From JASFUX01 sp050050115 (GTDB lineage Bacteria; Pseudomonadota; Alphaproteobacteria; Caulobacterales; Maricaulaceae): a stretch of 6,996 nucleotides of DNA. Numbering within the stretch: position 1 is the stretch's first letter; each line of letters opens with the position of its first letter. Of the stretch, positions 1 through 6,262 are shown piece by piece. The stretch is from the NCBI GenBank assembly GCA_050050115.1, contig JASFUX010000181.1:1-6996 (forward strand), read 5' to 3'. The position numbers and the translations under genes are program-made. The notes below the pieces were generated by a model. The model was not told the origin of the DNA. It made no database searches and saw nothing but the letters and a program-made list of their open reading frames with translations.

Positions 1-1
1 C

Positions 2-202
2 AACTCGGGCGACTACCCCGACGATCAGGAATGCGATGACCCGCGCTTTCAGGGCGAGGCGATGGCCTACTTCCCCGAGCGCGCCTCGATCCGCCGCGAC
101 GCCCATGATTGCTACACCGCTTACGTCGACGGAATGGTCAAGTACGAGGGCGAGCTCGAGCCGCTGTTCTCGGGCGTCTTCGACGACATCGATTTCGGCG
201 AC
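2..202 (+). repeat. Tandem repeat unit 1 (201 bp, 67 residues)
   Basis: This is the first visible copy of the in-frame repeat, running from one NSG motif to just before the next. It contains QECDDPRF and RRDAHDC. The copies differ at many bases while keeping the cysteines and acidic residues, which suggests old duplication kept by selection on the protein. Confidence 0.75.
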
Positions 203-559
203 AACTCGGGGCCTTACACCGAGGACGGAGAATGCGACGACCCGCGCTTCCGCGGCTTCGGCATGGCGTTCACGCCTCTAAGCGACGAGTCCGAGTACCG
301 CGACGCGCACGATTGCCAAGGCCTCTATGACAAGGGCTTCATCCGGTACGTCATGATGGACGGGATGTTCGAAGGCGAATTCGACGGGATCGATTTCGGG
401 AACAACTCCGGCGACTGGGTCAACGACGGCGAGTGCGACGACGCCCGGTTTGAAGGCCCCGGCATGGGCTCGGAAGACGGCGGCAACGACATGCGCGACG
501 CGCACGACTGCAAGCTCAACTACGAGGAAGGCTCGATCATCCTCCGGGTTGAGGATTAG
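2..559 (+). CDS. Acidic tandem-repeat protein with paired cysteines (C-terminal part, 5' end outside window)
   Basis: The reading frame is open from base 2 to a TAG at 557-559, so the start lies upstream and a signal peptide cannot be judged. The visible 185 residues are strongly acidic and consist of a 67-residue unit: two complete copies and a shortened last one. Each unit opens with NSG, then an Asp/Glu/Gly-rich loop ending in ECDD, an RF pair, a Gly-Met spot, and a second cysteine in RDAHDC. The complete copies then carry a tyrosine/glycine stretch and FD(G/D)IDFG(D/N) before the next NSG. Two cysteines per copy at similar spacing suggest a disulfide in an exported protein, and the acidic loop could bind calcium; both are inferences. 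I recall similar DGECDDPRF motifs in alphaproteobacterial secreted proteins, but the family is not one I can name. An ATG at 62 is internal to the repeat array and is not the true start. Confidence 0.8.
   Translation, partial: NSGDYPDDQECDDPRFQGEAMAYFPERASIRRDAHDCYTAYVDGMVKYEGELEPLFSGVFDDIDFGDNSGPYTEDGECDDPRFRGFGMAFTPLSDESEYRDAHDCQGLYDKGFIRYVMMDGMFEGEFDGIDFGNNSGDWVNDGECDDARFEGPGMGSEDGGNDMRDAHDCKLNYEEGSIILRVED
203..403 (+). repeat. Tandem repeat unit 2 (201 bp, 67 residues)
   Basis: The second complete copy has exactly the same length as the first. It contains DGECDDPRF, RDAHDC and FDGIDFG, and the next copy's NSG follows at once. Confidence 0.75.
404..559 (+). repeat. Tandem repeat unit 3, shortened C-terminal copy
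   Basis: The last copy keeps NSG, DGECDDARF and RDAHDC but ends about 15 residues after the second cysteine, in a short hydrophobic-acidic tail (IILRVED). It lacks the FDGIDFG segment that links to a following copy, as expected for a natural end to the array. Confidence 0.7.
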
Positions 560-576
560 GGAGCCTTGTGAAGCCG

Positions 577-610
577 CACTCGAGCGACCATTTACGGCGG
601 CGCGCGAGTG
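577..610. other. Inverted repeat after the repeat-protein gene
   Basis: Bases 577-586 pair with 601-610, giving ten positions with one A-G mismatch around a 14-base loop. It begins 17 bases after the stop at 559. No T-run follows, so it is at best a weak or factor-dependent terminator or an mRNA 3'-end hairpin. In this GC-rich sequence it could also arise by chance. The rest of 560-753 holds no gene I can support. Confidence 0.25.
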
Positions 611-753
611 AGCGTGACTGAGCGGCGCATGCCGAAAGCTTGCACTGAAACAAGCCGGCCGCATGCTAGAAAGGACATCAGGCGCGATGCTCCGCTGCAC
701 CTTCTGATCCCCGCCTCCAGGCGCCGCTCCTCTGCGCAAAACGGGCCGCGAAC

Positions 754-1851
754 TTGGTCAATCACGCTTTCTCAATCGTCGTGCCAGTGGGCCACTGGTC
801 GCCCTTTCTGCCCGCTGCGCTAAGAAGTCTGCAGCTTCAGAACGCGCCGCTCCAAGTCGCTCTTTGCGACGCAAGCGGCGATCCCAGAGTCGCCACCGCC
901 GCGGATGCGAGCGGGGTAGACTTCATCTATCGCCGACACGGCCCGGATGAGGGCCAAAGCGGCGCAATCGCCGAAGGTTGGAGCCATACGACCGGCGCGT
1001 TGCTCGGTTGGTTGAATGCCGATGACGTGCTGCTTCCGGGCGCGCTCGACGACGTAGCGGGAGCCTTCGAAGCGAATCCGTCTGGCGACGTGTGGTTCGG
1101 CCAGTCGACATTCTTCAACTCGGCAGGAACAACGATCGGCCGCCACCCGGAGGTCGAGCCGGTGAGCGATCTGCTGCTGCGATCAAACACCATCTCTCAA
1201 CCTTCCTGTTTCGCTCGCCGAACCTCCGGTGACGCCGTAGGCGGGGTCGATCGGCGCAAGCATTTCACAATGGACTGGGATTTGTGGGCGCGGCTTTATC
1301 GGTCGGGCGCGAAATTCGGCTGCTCGAGACGCTTCTATTCTGCGGTTCTAATGTCAGAGAACACCAAAACGAATTCGATATCACGAAGGCGCTTGGCTGA
1401 AATCTTCGACACGGTCTCAGCCGGCGCCACCCGATACACCGCGGCGAAATCCGTAATCGGATCGATACAACGGCATATGCGCGGCTATGCCGACTTCGGC
1501 GCGCTTCCGCTTGGCGATGAACGCGACGGCATGGATGCAACCGAAGCGTTGCGCGAAAGTCACGCTCGGACTCCGGCCCGCGCAACGTCTACAACGGCGC
1601 TTCCAGTGGTGAACTTGTCCGATCGCGACCAGCGTCGGCTGGTCGTGGTTCTCGCTGGACGCGGGGCGGAGCACGCCGAAGTCACGGCAAACGGCCATTC
1701 AAGCAAAGGCGCCCACGCCGAGTTCTTCTTCGACCCGCCGGTCCGCCCCGGCGCCGCCCCGGTAGTCAGCGTGCGGGGCCGACCAGACCACGGGGTTGTT
1801 CAGCTCAAGGAAGCGCGTTGGGGCGACAAGGCGGCGCCCGGCGCATCCTAA
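754..1851 (+). CDS. Family 2 glycosyltransferase (GT-A fold) with C-terminal extension
   Basis: The 365-residue product is a predicted cytoplasmic or membrane-peripheral sugar transferase using a nucleotide sugar. Residues 6-11 form the first beta strand (FSIVVP). Residues 59-70 hold the YRRHGPDEGQSG segment typical of one GT2 subgroup. WLNADD at 86-91 is the DXD-type metal and nucleotide-sugar site, and ISQPSCF at 147-153 and MDWDLWARL at 173-181 match the acceptor-side half. Residues 290-360 look like a small beta-rich appended domain that I do not recognise. The start is a TTG: the frame is open back to a TAG at 667, with no ATG or GTG before residue 1, and later starts would cut the first strand. 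No clear ribosome binding site precedes it. The gene stands alone on this strand and converges on the next gene with 32 bases between stops. Donor and acceptor are unknown. Confidence 0.85.
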   Translation: MVNHAFSIVVPVGHWSPFLPAALRSLQLQNAPLQVALCDASGDPRVATAADASGVDFIYRRHGPDEGQSGAIAEGWSHTTGALLGWLNADDVLLPGALDDVAGAFEANPSGDVWFGQSTFFNSAGTTIGRHPEVEPVSDLLLRSNTISQPSCFARRTSGDAVGGVDRRKHFTMDWDLWARLYRSGAKFGCSRRFYSAVLMSENTKTNSISRRRLAEIFDTVSAGATRYTAAKSVIGSIQRHMRGYADFGALPLGDERDGMDATEALRESHARTPARATSTTALPVVNLSDRDQRRLVVVLAGRGAEHAEVTANGHSSKGAHAEFFFDPPVRPGAAPVVSVRGRPDHGVVQLKEARWGDKAAPGAS

Positions 1852-1883
1852 TGGGATGACGGCCGGACGAGAGGCGTCGAGGA

Positions 1884-2993
1884 TCAGGGCTGACGGTCCG
1901 CTGTATTGGACGTTCGGGCTTCAAGATCGAGCAAACGCGCGCGCAGCCCGTCCACTTCATGCTGCAGGGCGCTCAGGCGCTCGACGACGGCATGTCGCAC
2001 GTAAAGGCCGGCCACGAATAAGAGATAGGAGGCCGCACCGGCGAACGCATAGGCTCCCCAGCCCTCAATCCGTGCCGCCAAGAGCGCCGCCAGCACGATA
2101 GCGAGCGCGGCTCCCGCGGCGAGGCAAAGGGCGGCGTTGGCGCGAATGAATCTGACGATCTTCGTCCGCGGTTTAGCAGCTTGGGCCGCATGCGCACGCG
2201 GCAGGTTCGCGATGACCTGTTCGGCGATCAGATCCGACACCTGCTCTTCAGCCGGGACCGGCTGCGCGCCTGTTGCGAGAAGTTCGCCCAAGTCGACGAA
2301 GGGAAAGCAGCGGACGCTGGATTGGGGCGTCGCATTATAGATCGCCGCCCCCGCGCGCCTTGAGAGGACACACGCCGCGCGCCACGTGTCCCGGTGCAGG
2401 TTCGGGCGCGGGTTTGGCGTCTGGTACCGGTCGCCCGGCTGCTGGTATTCTTTGAAAAAGTAGTTCGGGTTCTCGCCGGGCTTTGCGATCTCGAGCTCGA
2501 TCCCGTCTTTCTTCACAGCGCCGTCGACCAGCTCTTTGTACCGGTTGTCAACGCCGAGCAGGATGACCTCGGCAAATCCCATTTCGACCGCCCACAAGGC
2601 TGCGTGGCTGCCCGTCGTTACGGGATTGCTAGAAAGCACGGGGGTCTCGCTTCGCAGCGCATCAAAGTTCAACACGTTCGAACGGCCTCCGAGCTCCCCG
2701 AGAGCATCAACAAGGTTTGCGCGAAGGAGGAAGGCTTCTATTCGATCTTCCAAGATCAAAGACGCGATCCCATCGCGATGAGATAAGCCCACCACGCTGT
2801 CCAAGCACGCATAGTATCTGGGACGCCAATCGATCATGCGCCAAAACCGGTATGCGGCGTTAAGGCCAATGGTCGCAAACGGCGACAAAGACGGCAGCGA
2901 AACCTTGGCGAGCGAGGGGCCGTTGCCCAGCACGAAAGCGGTCTGGGCGCCAGCTACGACACGAACATCGGGACTTTCGAAGGACTGCAACAT
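1884..2993 (-). CDS. DUF115/MptE/Maf-like Rossmann protein with C-terminal membrane hairpin and coiled coil
   Basis: The 369-residue product has a soluble N-terminal domain. FVLGNGPSL at 20-28 is the nucleotide-binding loop, and GLNAAYRF follows at 43-50. TTGSHAALWAVEMGF at 126-140 leads into EVILLGVDN at 142-150. HRDTW lies at 200-204. This layout fits the MAF_flag10/MptE-like family and also resembles GT42 sialyltransferases, which share the GNGPSL and TSG...LGY..I.L.G.D patterns. The family includes enzymes that attach nonulosonic acids to flagellin, and others of unknown substrate. Residues 286-307 and 311-332 look like two membrane helices with a very short turn, and 337-361 like an amphipathic coiled coil, so the enzyme is probably membrane-anchored with its catalytic part in the cytoplasm. 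The ATG at 2991-2993 has an in-frame TGA five codons upstream and no obvious ribosome binding site. It is the only reverse-strand gene here. The domain call is good; the reaction is uncertain. Confidence 0.8.
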   Translation of the reverse strand: MLQSFESPDVRVVAGAQTAFVLGNGPSLAKVSLPSLSPFATIGLNAAYRFWRMIDWRPRYYACLDSVVGLSHRDGIASLILEDRIEAFLLRANLVDALGELGGRSNVLNFDALRSETPVLSSNPVTTGSHAALWAVEMGFAEVILLGVDNRYKELVDGAVKKDGIELEIAKPGENPNYFFKEYQQPGDRYQTPNPRPNLHRDTWRAACVLSRRAGAAIYNATPQSSVRCFPFVDLGELLATGAQPVPAEEQVSDLIAEQVIANLPRAHAAQAAKPRTKIVRFIRANAALCLAAGAALAIVLAALLAARIEGWGAYAFAGAASYLLFVAGLYVRHAVVERLSALQHEVDGLRARLLDLEARTSNTADRQP

Positions 2994-3080
2994 GGACGTG
3001 AATTGTCATCTTGATTCAGTCTTGTCTAGCGGATCACCGGCCCCGCTCGCACCGCAGACCACGCTCGAACGCCAAAAAGC
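2994..3080. promoter_or_regulatory. Divergent intergenic region, presumed to drive both flanking genes
   Basis: These 87 bases separate the starts of two divergently transcribed genes, so promoters for both should lie here or just inside the genes. I found no convincing -35/-10 pair, operator palindrome or ribosome binding site. The AT-richer part at about 3001-3030 is the most likely promoter location. The assignment rests on gene layout only. Confidence 0.35.
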
Positions 3081-4403
3081 ATGAATCGCCAGACCAAAAA
3101 CCGACCGCGTCTGCTCCTGCTTGATCAGACGCCGATCACAGGCTCAGCCGCCACGAGCGCGCTCAAGCACGCCCTGCTCGGCGATTGGCCCGCCGATGCG
3201 CTGCTGCAGGTTTTGATGATGGGCAAGGCTCCGGCTCTCGCCGCCGCAACCGGTCGGCCAAGGCCCATTGCGGCGCGAGGAGACTTAGCTGAAGCGCTGC
3301 TTGAGTTTTACCAGCCCGAAGTCATCCTCTATCGACCCGTCGCGGAGTATCCGCATTTTGGCCGCCTCGCGATGGACCTCATTGCTTCGACGACCGCTCC
3401 TGTCGTCATCTGGATGATGGACGACTGGCCGGCGCGTCTGCTCCAGCGAGGCTCCGAAGCGCACGCTGCAGCCGATCGAGACCTCAAGACGCTCTTTCAG
3501 CGCGCCCGCGCGAGCTTCGTAATCTCGGACGCCATGGCGGAGGCCTTCCGCGAACGCTACGGCGTTGAGTTCAAGATCGCTCACGGCGGAATTACGCCGA
3601 CGGAATGGCCGAAGAGGAAGCAACCGGACGACGGTGTCGTGCGGGTTCGATACGCCGGATCTCTCGCGCCCGACACGACGCAGGACAGCGTCTTCGCGGT
3701 TGCGCACGCGGTATCGCGCGTTGCAGAGGCAGGTCGCCGGGTCGCATTTGAGGCGCGCTCGCAGACACAGTGGCTCGCCGATCACCAGGACCGTTTCAAC
3801 GCCCTGCCCGGCGTCCGCCTCGCAGCCGCGGACCTCACCGCTGAAGAATACCGACAGTGGCTCAGCGACGCCGACGTCGTGCTGGTGGCATACAACTTCG
3901 ATGAGACGACGCGCACCTACCTCCGATACTCGCTCGCCAACAAGACCGCGGAAGCCCTCGCCTCGGGCGCTGCAGTCCTCGCCTACGGGCCGTCGGATAT
4001 CGAAACGATTTCAATCCTCAAAGACTCACGAGCCGCGGTGGTGATTGACGCTCCATCCGCCGACCGGCTCGAGGCCGCTCTCTGCGCGCTTATTGATGAT
4101 CCAGAACGCCGCCAAGCGATGGGCGCAACCGGCCGCCGGCTCGCTGCGGAGCGCTTCGATCTGAGCGTTCAACGCGAAGCTCTGGTGGACGCCCTCTGCC
4201 AAGCAGCCCGACCGACGGAGCCCCTTTCAGGCGAAGAACCGCACGCGCGCAGCGCGGGCGCGCGCGCCGCCGTCAAAGCCTTCCGAACAAGAACATCGGC
4301 CTATCGCGCGACGGCGGATTGGCTACATGACAATTTTCCACATCTGGCGAAGCTTCTGCACGGCCCTGCCGTGCGGGTGAAGGCAATCCTCCGGAAGAAA
4401 TAG
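3081..4403 (+). CDS. GT4/GT-B type glycosyltransferase (glycosyl transferase group 1)
   Basis: The 440-residue product fits a two-domain GT-B glycosyltransferase acting in the cytoplasm on nucleotide-sugar donors. The N-terminal half has a Rossmann-like start (LLLLDQTP, 11-18), then WMMDDWP at 111-117, FVISDAMAEAF at 146-156 and HGG at 168-170. The C-terminal half opens with YAGSL at 191-195, where GT4 proteins start the donor domain. It also has the SDADVVLVAY strand at 262-271 and the donor loop NKTAEALASGAAVLAYG at 287-303, with E291 and E308 as candidate E-x-E-type donor contacts. Residues 380-440 form a basic tail beyond the usual fold, ending in RVKAILRKK, possibly for membrane association. 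The ATG at 3081 is the first usable start after an in-frame TAG at 3027; no strong ribosome binding site precedes it. Sugar and acceptor are unknown. Confidence 0.85.
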   Translation: MNRQTKNRPRLLLLDQTPITGSAATSALKHALLGDWPADALLQVLMMGKAPALAAATGRPRPIAARGDLAEALLEFYQPEVILYRPVAEYPHFGRLAMDLIASTTAPVVIWMMDDWPARLLQRGSEAHAAADRDLKTLFQRARASFVISDAMAEAFRERYGVEFKIAHGGITPTEWPKRKQPDDGVVRVRYAGSLAPDTTQDSVFAVAHAVSRVAEAGRRVAFEARSQTQWLADHQDRFNALPGVRLAAADLTAEEYRQWLSDADVVLVAYNFDETTRTYLRYSLANKTAEALASGAAVLAYGPSDIETISILKDSRAAVVIDAPSADRLEAALCALIDDPERRQAMGATGRRLAAERFDLSVQREALVDALCQAARPTEPLSGEEPHARSAGARAAVKAFRTRTSAYRATADWLHDNFPHLAKLLHGPAVRVKAILRKK

Positions 4404-4406
4404 CAA

Positions 4407-4427
4407 ATCGCGGTCGCGCGCCGCGAT
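4407..4427 (+). terminator. Possible intrinsic terminator hairpin
   Basis: Three bases after the stop of the GT4-type gene, ATCGCGG (4407-4413) pairs perfectly with CCGCGAT (4421-4427) around a 7-base loop. A run of five T lies at 4436-4440, eight bases beyond the stem rather than directly after it. Position and stem strength favour termination before the next operon, but the displaced T-run makes it imperfect. Confidence 0.4.
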
Positions 4428-4614
4428 GAATCCCCTTTTTCTCACCCACATACACAGTGGACACAGACACGCAACGGCTCCGCCGCCGGGCGACATGTCG
4501 CGTAGTGACACTGTTGCTTTCAAAAGTAGAGAGCGTGAACACCCTTCAGCGTTGTGGGCGAGCGCGTGATCAGGCAAAAAAGCACGGTCTGGGCGCGCGA
4601 ATTCATCTGGAAGC

Positions 4615-4618
4615 GAGG
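4615..4618 (+). promoter_or_regulatory. Ribosome binding site (GAGG)
   Basis: GAGG lies eight bases before the ATG at 4627. It supports that start and the placement of this gene as first in its operon. Confidence 0.6.
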
Positions 4619-4626
4619 CGGCTCGA

Positions 4627-5511
4627 ATGACCGACGCGAGCATTGTGATACGCACGTACAACGAGGGCAAATGGCTGCCGCACGTCCTTGATGCGGTCTC
4701 CCGGCAGGACGTCAACGGCTACGACTATGAAACCGTCATCGTCGATTCCGGCTCTACCGACGACACTCTCGATACGGCGAGCAAGAACGGATGCCGCATC
4801 GTGCATATCGAAAAGGACGACTTCACCTTCGGTCGTTCGCTCAACGTTGGCTGCGACGCCGCCGAAGGGCGAAATCTCGTCTTCATTTCCGGACACTGCA
4901 TACCCTCACACAAGCTCTGGCTCCAACGCCTAATCAAGCCTTTAGATGAAGGCGTCGTATCCTACGTATACGGACAACAGGAAGGGCATGACGTCACCAA
5001 GTTTTCCGAGCGTCAGCTTTTCAAAAAGTACTTCCCCAACCAGAGCGCCCTGCCGCAGTCCGGTTTCTTCTGCAACAACGCCAATGCGGCTCTTCCAAAG
5101 CGCATCTGGTCCAACTCGCCGTTCGACGAAGACGTGACCGGGCTGGAGGATATGGAGCTTGCGCGCCGGCTGGTCGAGCAAGGCCACTCCATCGGCTATG
5201 TCGCCGACGCTCCGGTCGCACATATCCACGAAGAGAATTGGAGCCAGATCAAAATCCGATACGAGCGCGAGGCCATCGCGTTGCAAAAGATCATGCCCGA
5301 GGTCCACGTCTCGTTTGGCGACTTCGTTCGCTACACAGCGGCGGGCGTTTTTCTCGACTGGTCGCAGGCGCTGCAGCAGCGCGCCTTCTTCAAGCACGCA
5401 TTGGAAATTGTGCTATTCCGCACGATGCAATACTGGGGCACCTATCGCGGCAACAACGACCACAGAAAAATGTCAAAGGCGCGAAAAGAACACTATTTCT
5501 ATCCGCGCTAG
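4627..5511 (+). CDS. Family 2 glycosyltransferase, rhamnosyltransferase-like, lacking a clear DXD
   Basis: The 294-residue product has a GT-A fold. SIVIRTYNEG at 5-14 is the first strand and donor-nucleotide loop, and IVDSGSTDDT at 38-47 is the second conserved nucleotide-binding segment. FTFGRSLNVG at 66-75 is typical of the rhamnosyltransferase-like GT2 branch. The C-terminal half has CNNANAALPKRIW at 149-161, the FDED...GLEDMELARRL segment at 166-182 carrying the ED-x-L-x-R catalytic-base motif, and HIHEE at 199-203. Where family members usually have an acidic DXD-type metal site, this protein has ISGHCIP (87-93), with no aspartate in that triplet. It may bind metal through His/Cys or be metal-independent; such variants may be normal in this subgroup. 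It begins a forward operon, with the cytidylyltransferase gene starting 31 bases after its stop. It may transfer the sugar made by its neighbours, but that is inference. Confidence 0.87.
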   Translation: MTDASIVIRTYNEGKWLPHVLDAVSRQDVNGYDYETVIVDSGSTDDTLDTASKNGCRIVHIEKDDFTFGRSLNVGCDAAEGRNLVFISGHCIPSHKLWLQRLIKPLDEGVVSYVYGQQEGHDVTKFSERQLFKKYFPNQSALPQSGFFCNNANAALPKRIWSNSPFDEDVTGLEDMELARRLVEQGHSIGYVADAPVAHIHEENWSQIKIRYEREAIALQKIMPEVHVSFGDFVRYTAAGVFLDWSQALQQRAFFKHALEIVLFRTMQYWGTYRGNNDHRKMSKARKEHYFYPR

Positions 5512-5531
5512 CACCGCTCAAGTTTGAGTTC

Positions 5532-5536
5532 AGGAG
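5532..5536 (+). promoter_or_regulatory. Ribosome binding site (AGGAG) deciding the cytidylyltransferase start
   Basis: AGGAG lies six bases before the ATG at 5543, the usual distance. A second in-frame ATG at 5552 would be 15 bases away, so the upstream start is preferred. Confidence 0.75.
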
Positions 5537-5542
5537 CATTCC

Positions 5543-6262
5543 ATGTCCGCCATGGGTATCGTCGCGCTGTTGCCTATGAAGGCGCACAGTGCTCGGGTGA
5601 CGTCGAAGAATTTTCGTCCGTTCGCCGGCAAGCCGCTTTTTCGTTGGATCCTGGATACGATGCTTTCGATGGATGAGATCGAGCGCGTCGTCATCAACAC
5701 CGACGCGCGAGAAGTTCTGCGGCGCGAAGGTCTTGAGGACGGCGATGTCGACGGGCGCGTAATGATCCGTGATCGCAAGGCCGAGATTTGCGGCGATTTC
5801 GTTTCGATGAACTTGGTGCTCGCAGACGACGTCGCGAACGTCGAGGCCGAGACCTACCTCATGACCCATACGACGAATCCGCTCCTGTCGGCCGCAACTA
5901 TGCAGGCGGCCCTCAAGCGTTTCGATGCAGCGCGCGCCACCGGAGAGGCCGACTCCCTTTTCACGGTCAACCGCGTGCAGACTCGATTCTACCGGGAGGA
6001 CGGCTCGCCAGTGAACCACGACCCAGCCGAGCTTATCCGCACCCAGGATCTCGAGCCGTGGTTTGAAGAGAATTCAAACCTCTATCTCTTCACGCGCGAC
6101 AGCTTCGCCAAGACCGACGCCAGGATCGGCGCCAAACCGACGATGTTTGAAACGCCGCCGCTTGAGTCAGTTGACATTGACGGACCGGACGAGTGGGCGA
6201 TCGCCGAGGCTCTGGCCCTCTATGAGCGGCTTCGCGCGCGGGAGCTGGAGACTGACGCGTGA
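5543..6262 (+). CDS. Acylneuraminate (CMP-nonulosonate) cytidylyltransferase family protein
   Basis: The 239-residue product is about the usual length for a single-domain CMP-sialate-synthetase-like enzyme, which activates a 2-keto acidic sugar with CTP to give CMP-sugar and pyrophosphate. Conserved features appear in order. A nucleotide-binding N-terminus at 6-32 (VALLPMKAHSARV...KNF...GKPL) is followed by RVVINTD at 48-54. Next come HTTNPLL at 109-115, in the place of the TSPLR segment, and NSNLYLFTRDSF at 177-188, in the place of the NGAIY strand. SVDIDGPDEW at 209-218 carries D211 and D213, equivalent to the magnesium-binding aspartates. The N-terminal motif departs from the common PARxGSKxxxxKN form, having PMKAHS instead, so the substrate may not be sialic acid; Kdo, legionaminate or pseudaminate relatives, or another keto acid, are possible. 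It sits between a glycosyltransferase gene and a dehydrogenase gene, overlapping the latter by four bases. Confidence 0.85.
   Translation: MSAMGIVALLPMKAHSARVTSKNFRPFAGKPLFRWILDTMLSMDEIERVVINTDAREVLRREGLEDGDVDGRVMIRDRKAEICGDFVSMNLVLADDVANVEAETYLMTHTTNPLLSAATMQAALKRFDAARATGEADSLFTVNRVQTRFYREDGSPVNHDPAELIRTQDLEPWFEENSNLYLFTRDSFAKTDARIGAKPTMFETPPLESVDIDGPDEWAIAEALALYERLRARELETDA
6247..6250 (+). promoter_or_regulatory. Ribosome binding site (GGAG) inside the preceding gene
   Basis: GGAG lies eight bases before the GTG at 6259 and within the 3' end of the cytidylyltransferase gene. It supports the GTG start and reinitiation-type coupling. Confidence 0.55.

Larger units (their letters stand above)
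4404..4626. other. Non-coding gap between the GT4-type gene and the downstream operon
   Basis: These 223 bases contain no supportable gene. The left end has the possible terminator at 4407-4427, and the right end has the ribosome binding site of the next gene. The middle is less GC-rich than its surroundings and is the natural place for the operon promoter, but I could not identify clear -35/-10 boxes or an operator. Confidence 0.4.

Noticed and set aside
640..668. Possible promoter with TTGCAC and ATGCTA 17 bases apart
   Set aside because: The -35 part is fair but the -10 part is a poor match, and such pairs occur by chance; not enough to annotate.
687..707. Six-codon ORF that might be a leader peptide
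   Set aside because: It is too short to judge, its codons show no run of one amino acid typical of attenuation, and no terminator/antiterminator pair was found after it.
278..739. 153-residue reverse-strand ORF overlapping the repeat protein and the gap
   Set aside because: It is antisense to the clearly conserved repeat array, shows no recognisable domain, and is the kind of long open frame expected opposite GC-rich coding sequence.
608..823. 71-residue forward ORF with ATG start before the first glycosyltransferase
   Set aside because: It is rich in Arg/Ser/Pro as expected of out-of-frame GC-rich DNA, overlaps the glycosyltransferase start in another frame, and has no recognisable family.
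2394..2786. 130-residue forward ORF inside the Maf-like gene
   Set aside because: It lies antisense to the well-supported reverse-strand gene with its conserved GNGPSL and LGVDN motifs; treated as a shadow.
4323..4715. Reverse-strand ORF spanning the 223-base gap
   Set aside because: It overlaps the ends of two well-supported forward genes, has no recognisable motif, and would read through the possible terminator region; no support as a gene.
4942..5397. 151-residue reverse-strand ORF
   Set aside because: It lies wholly within the family 2 glycosyltransferase gene on the other strand and mirrors its codon pattern.
5390..6019. 209-residue reverse-strand ORF
   Set aside because: It is antisense to the end of the glycosyltransferase gene and most of the cytidylyltransferase gene, both of which carry conserved family motifs.
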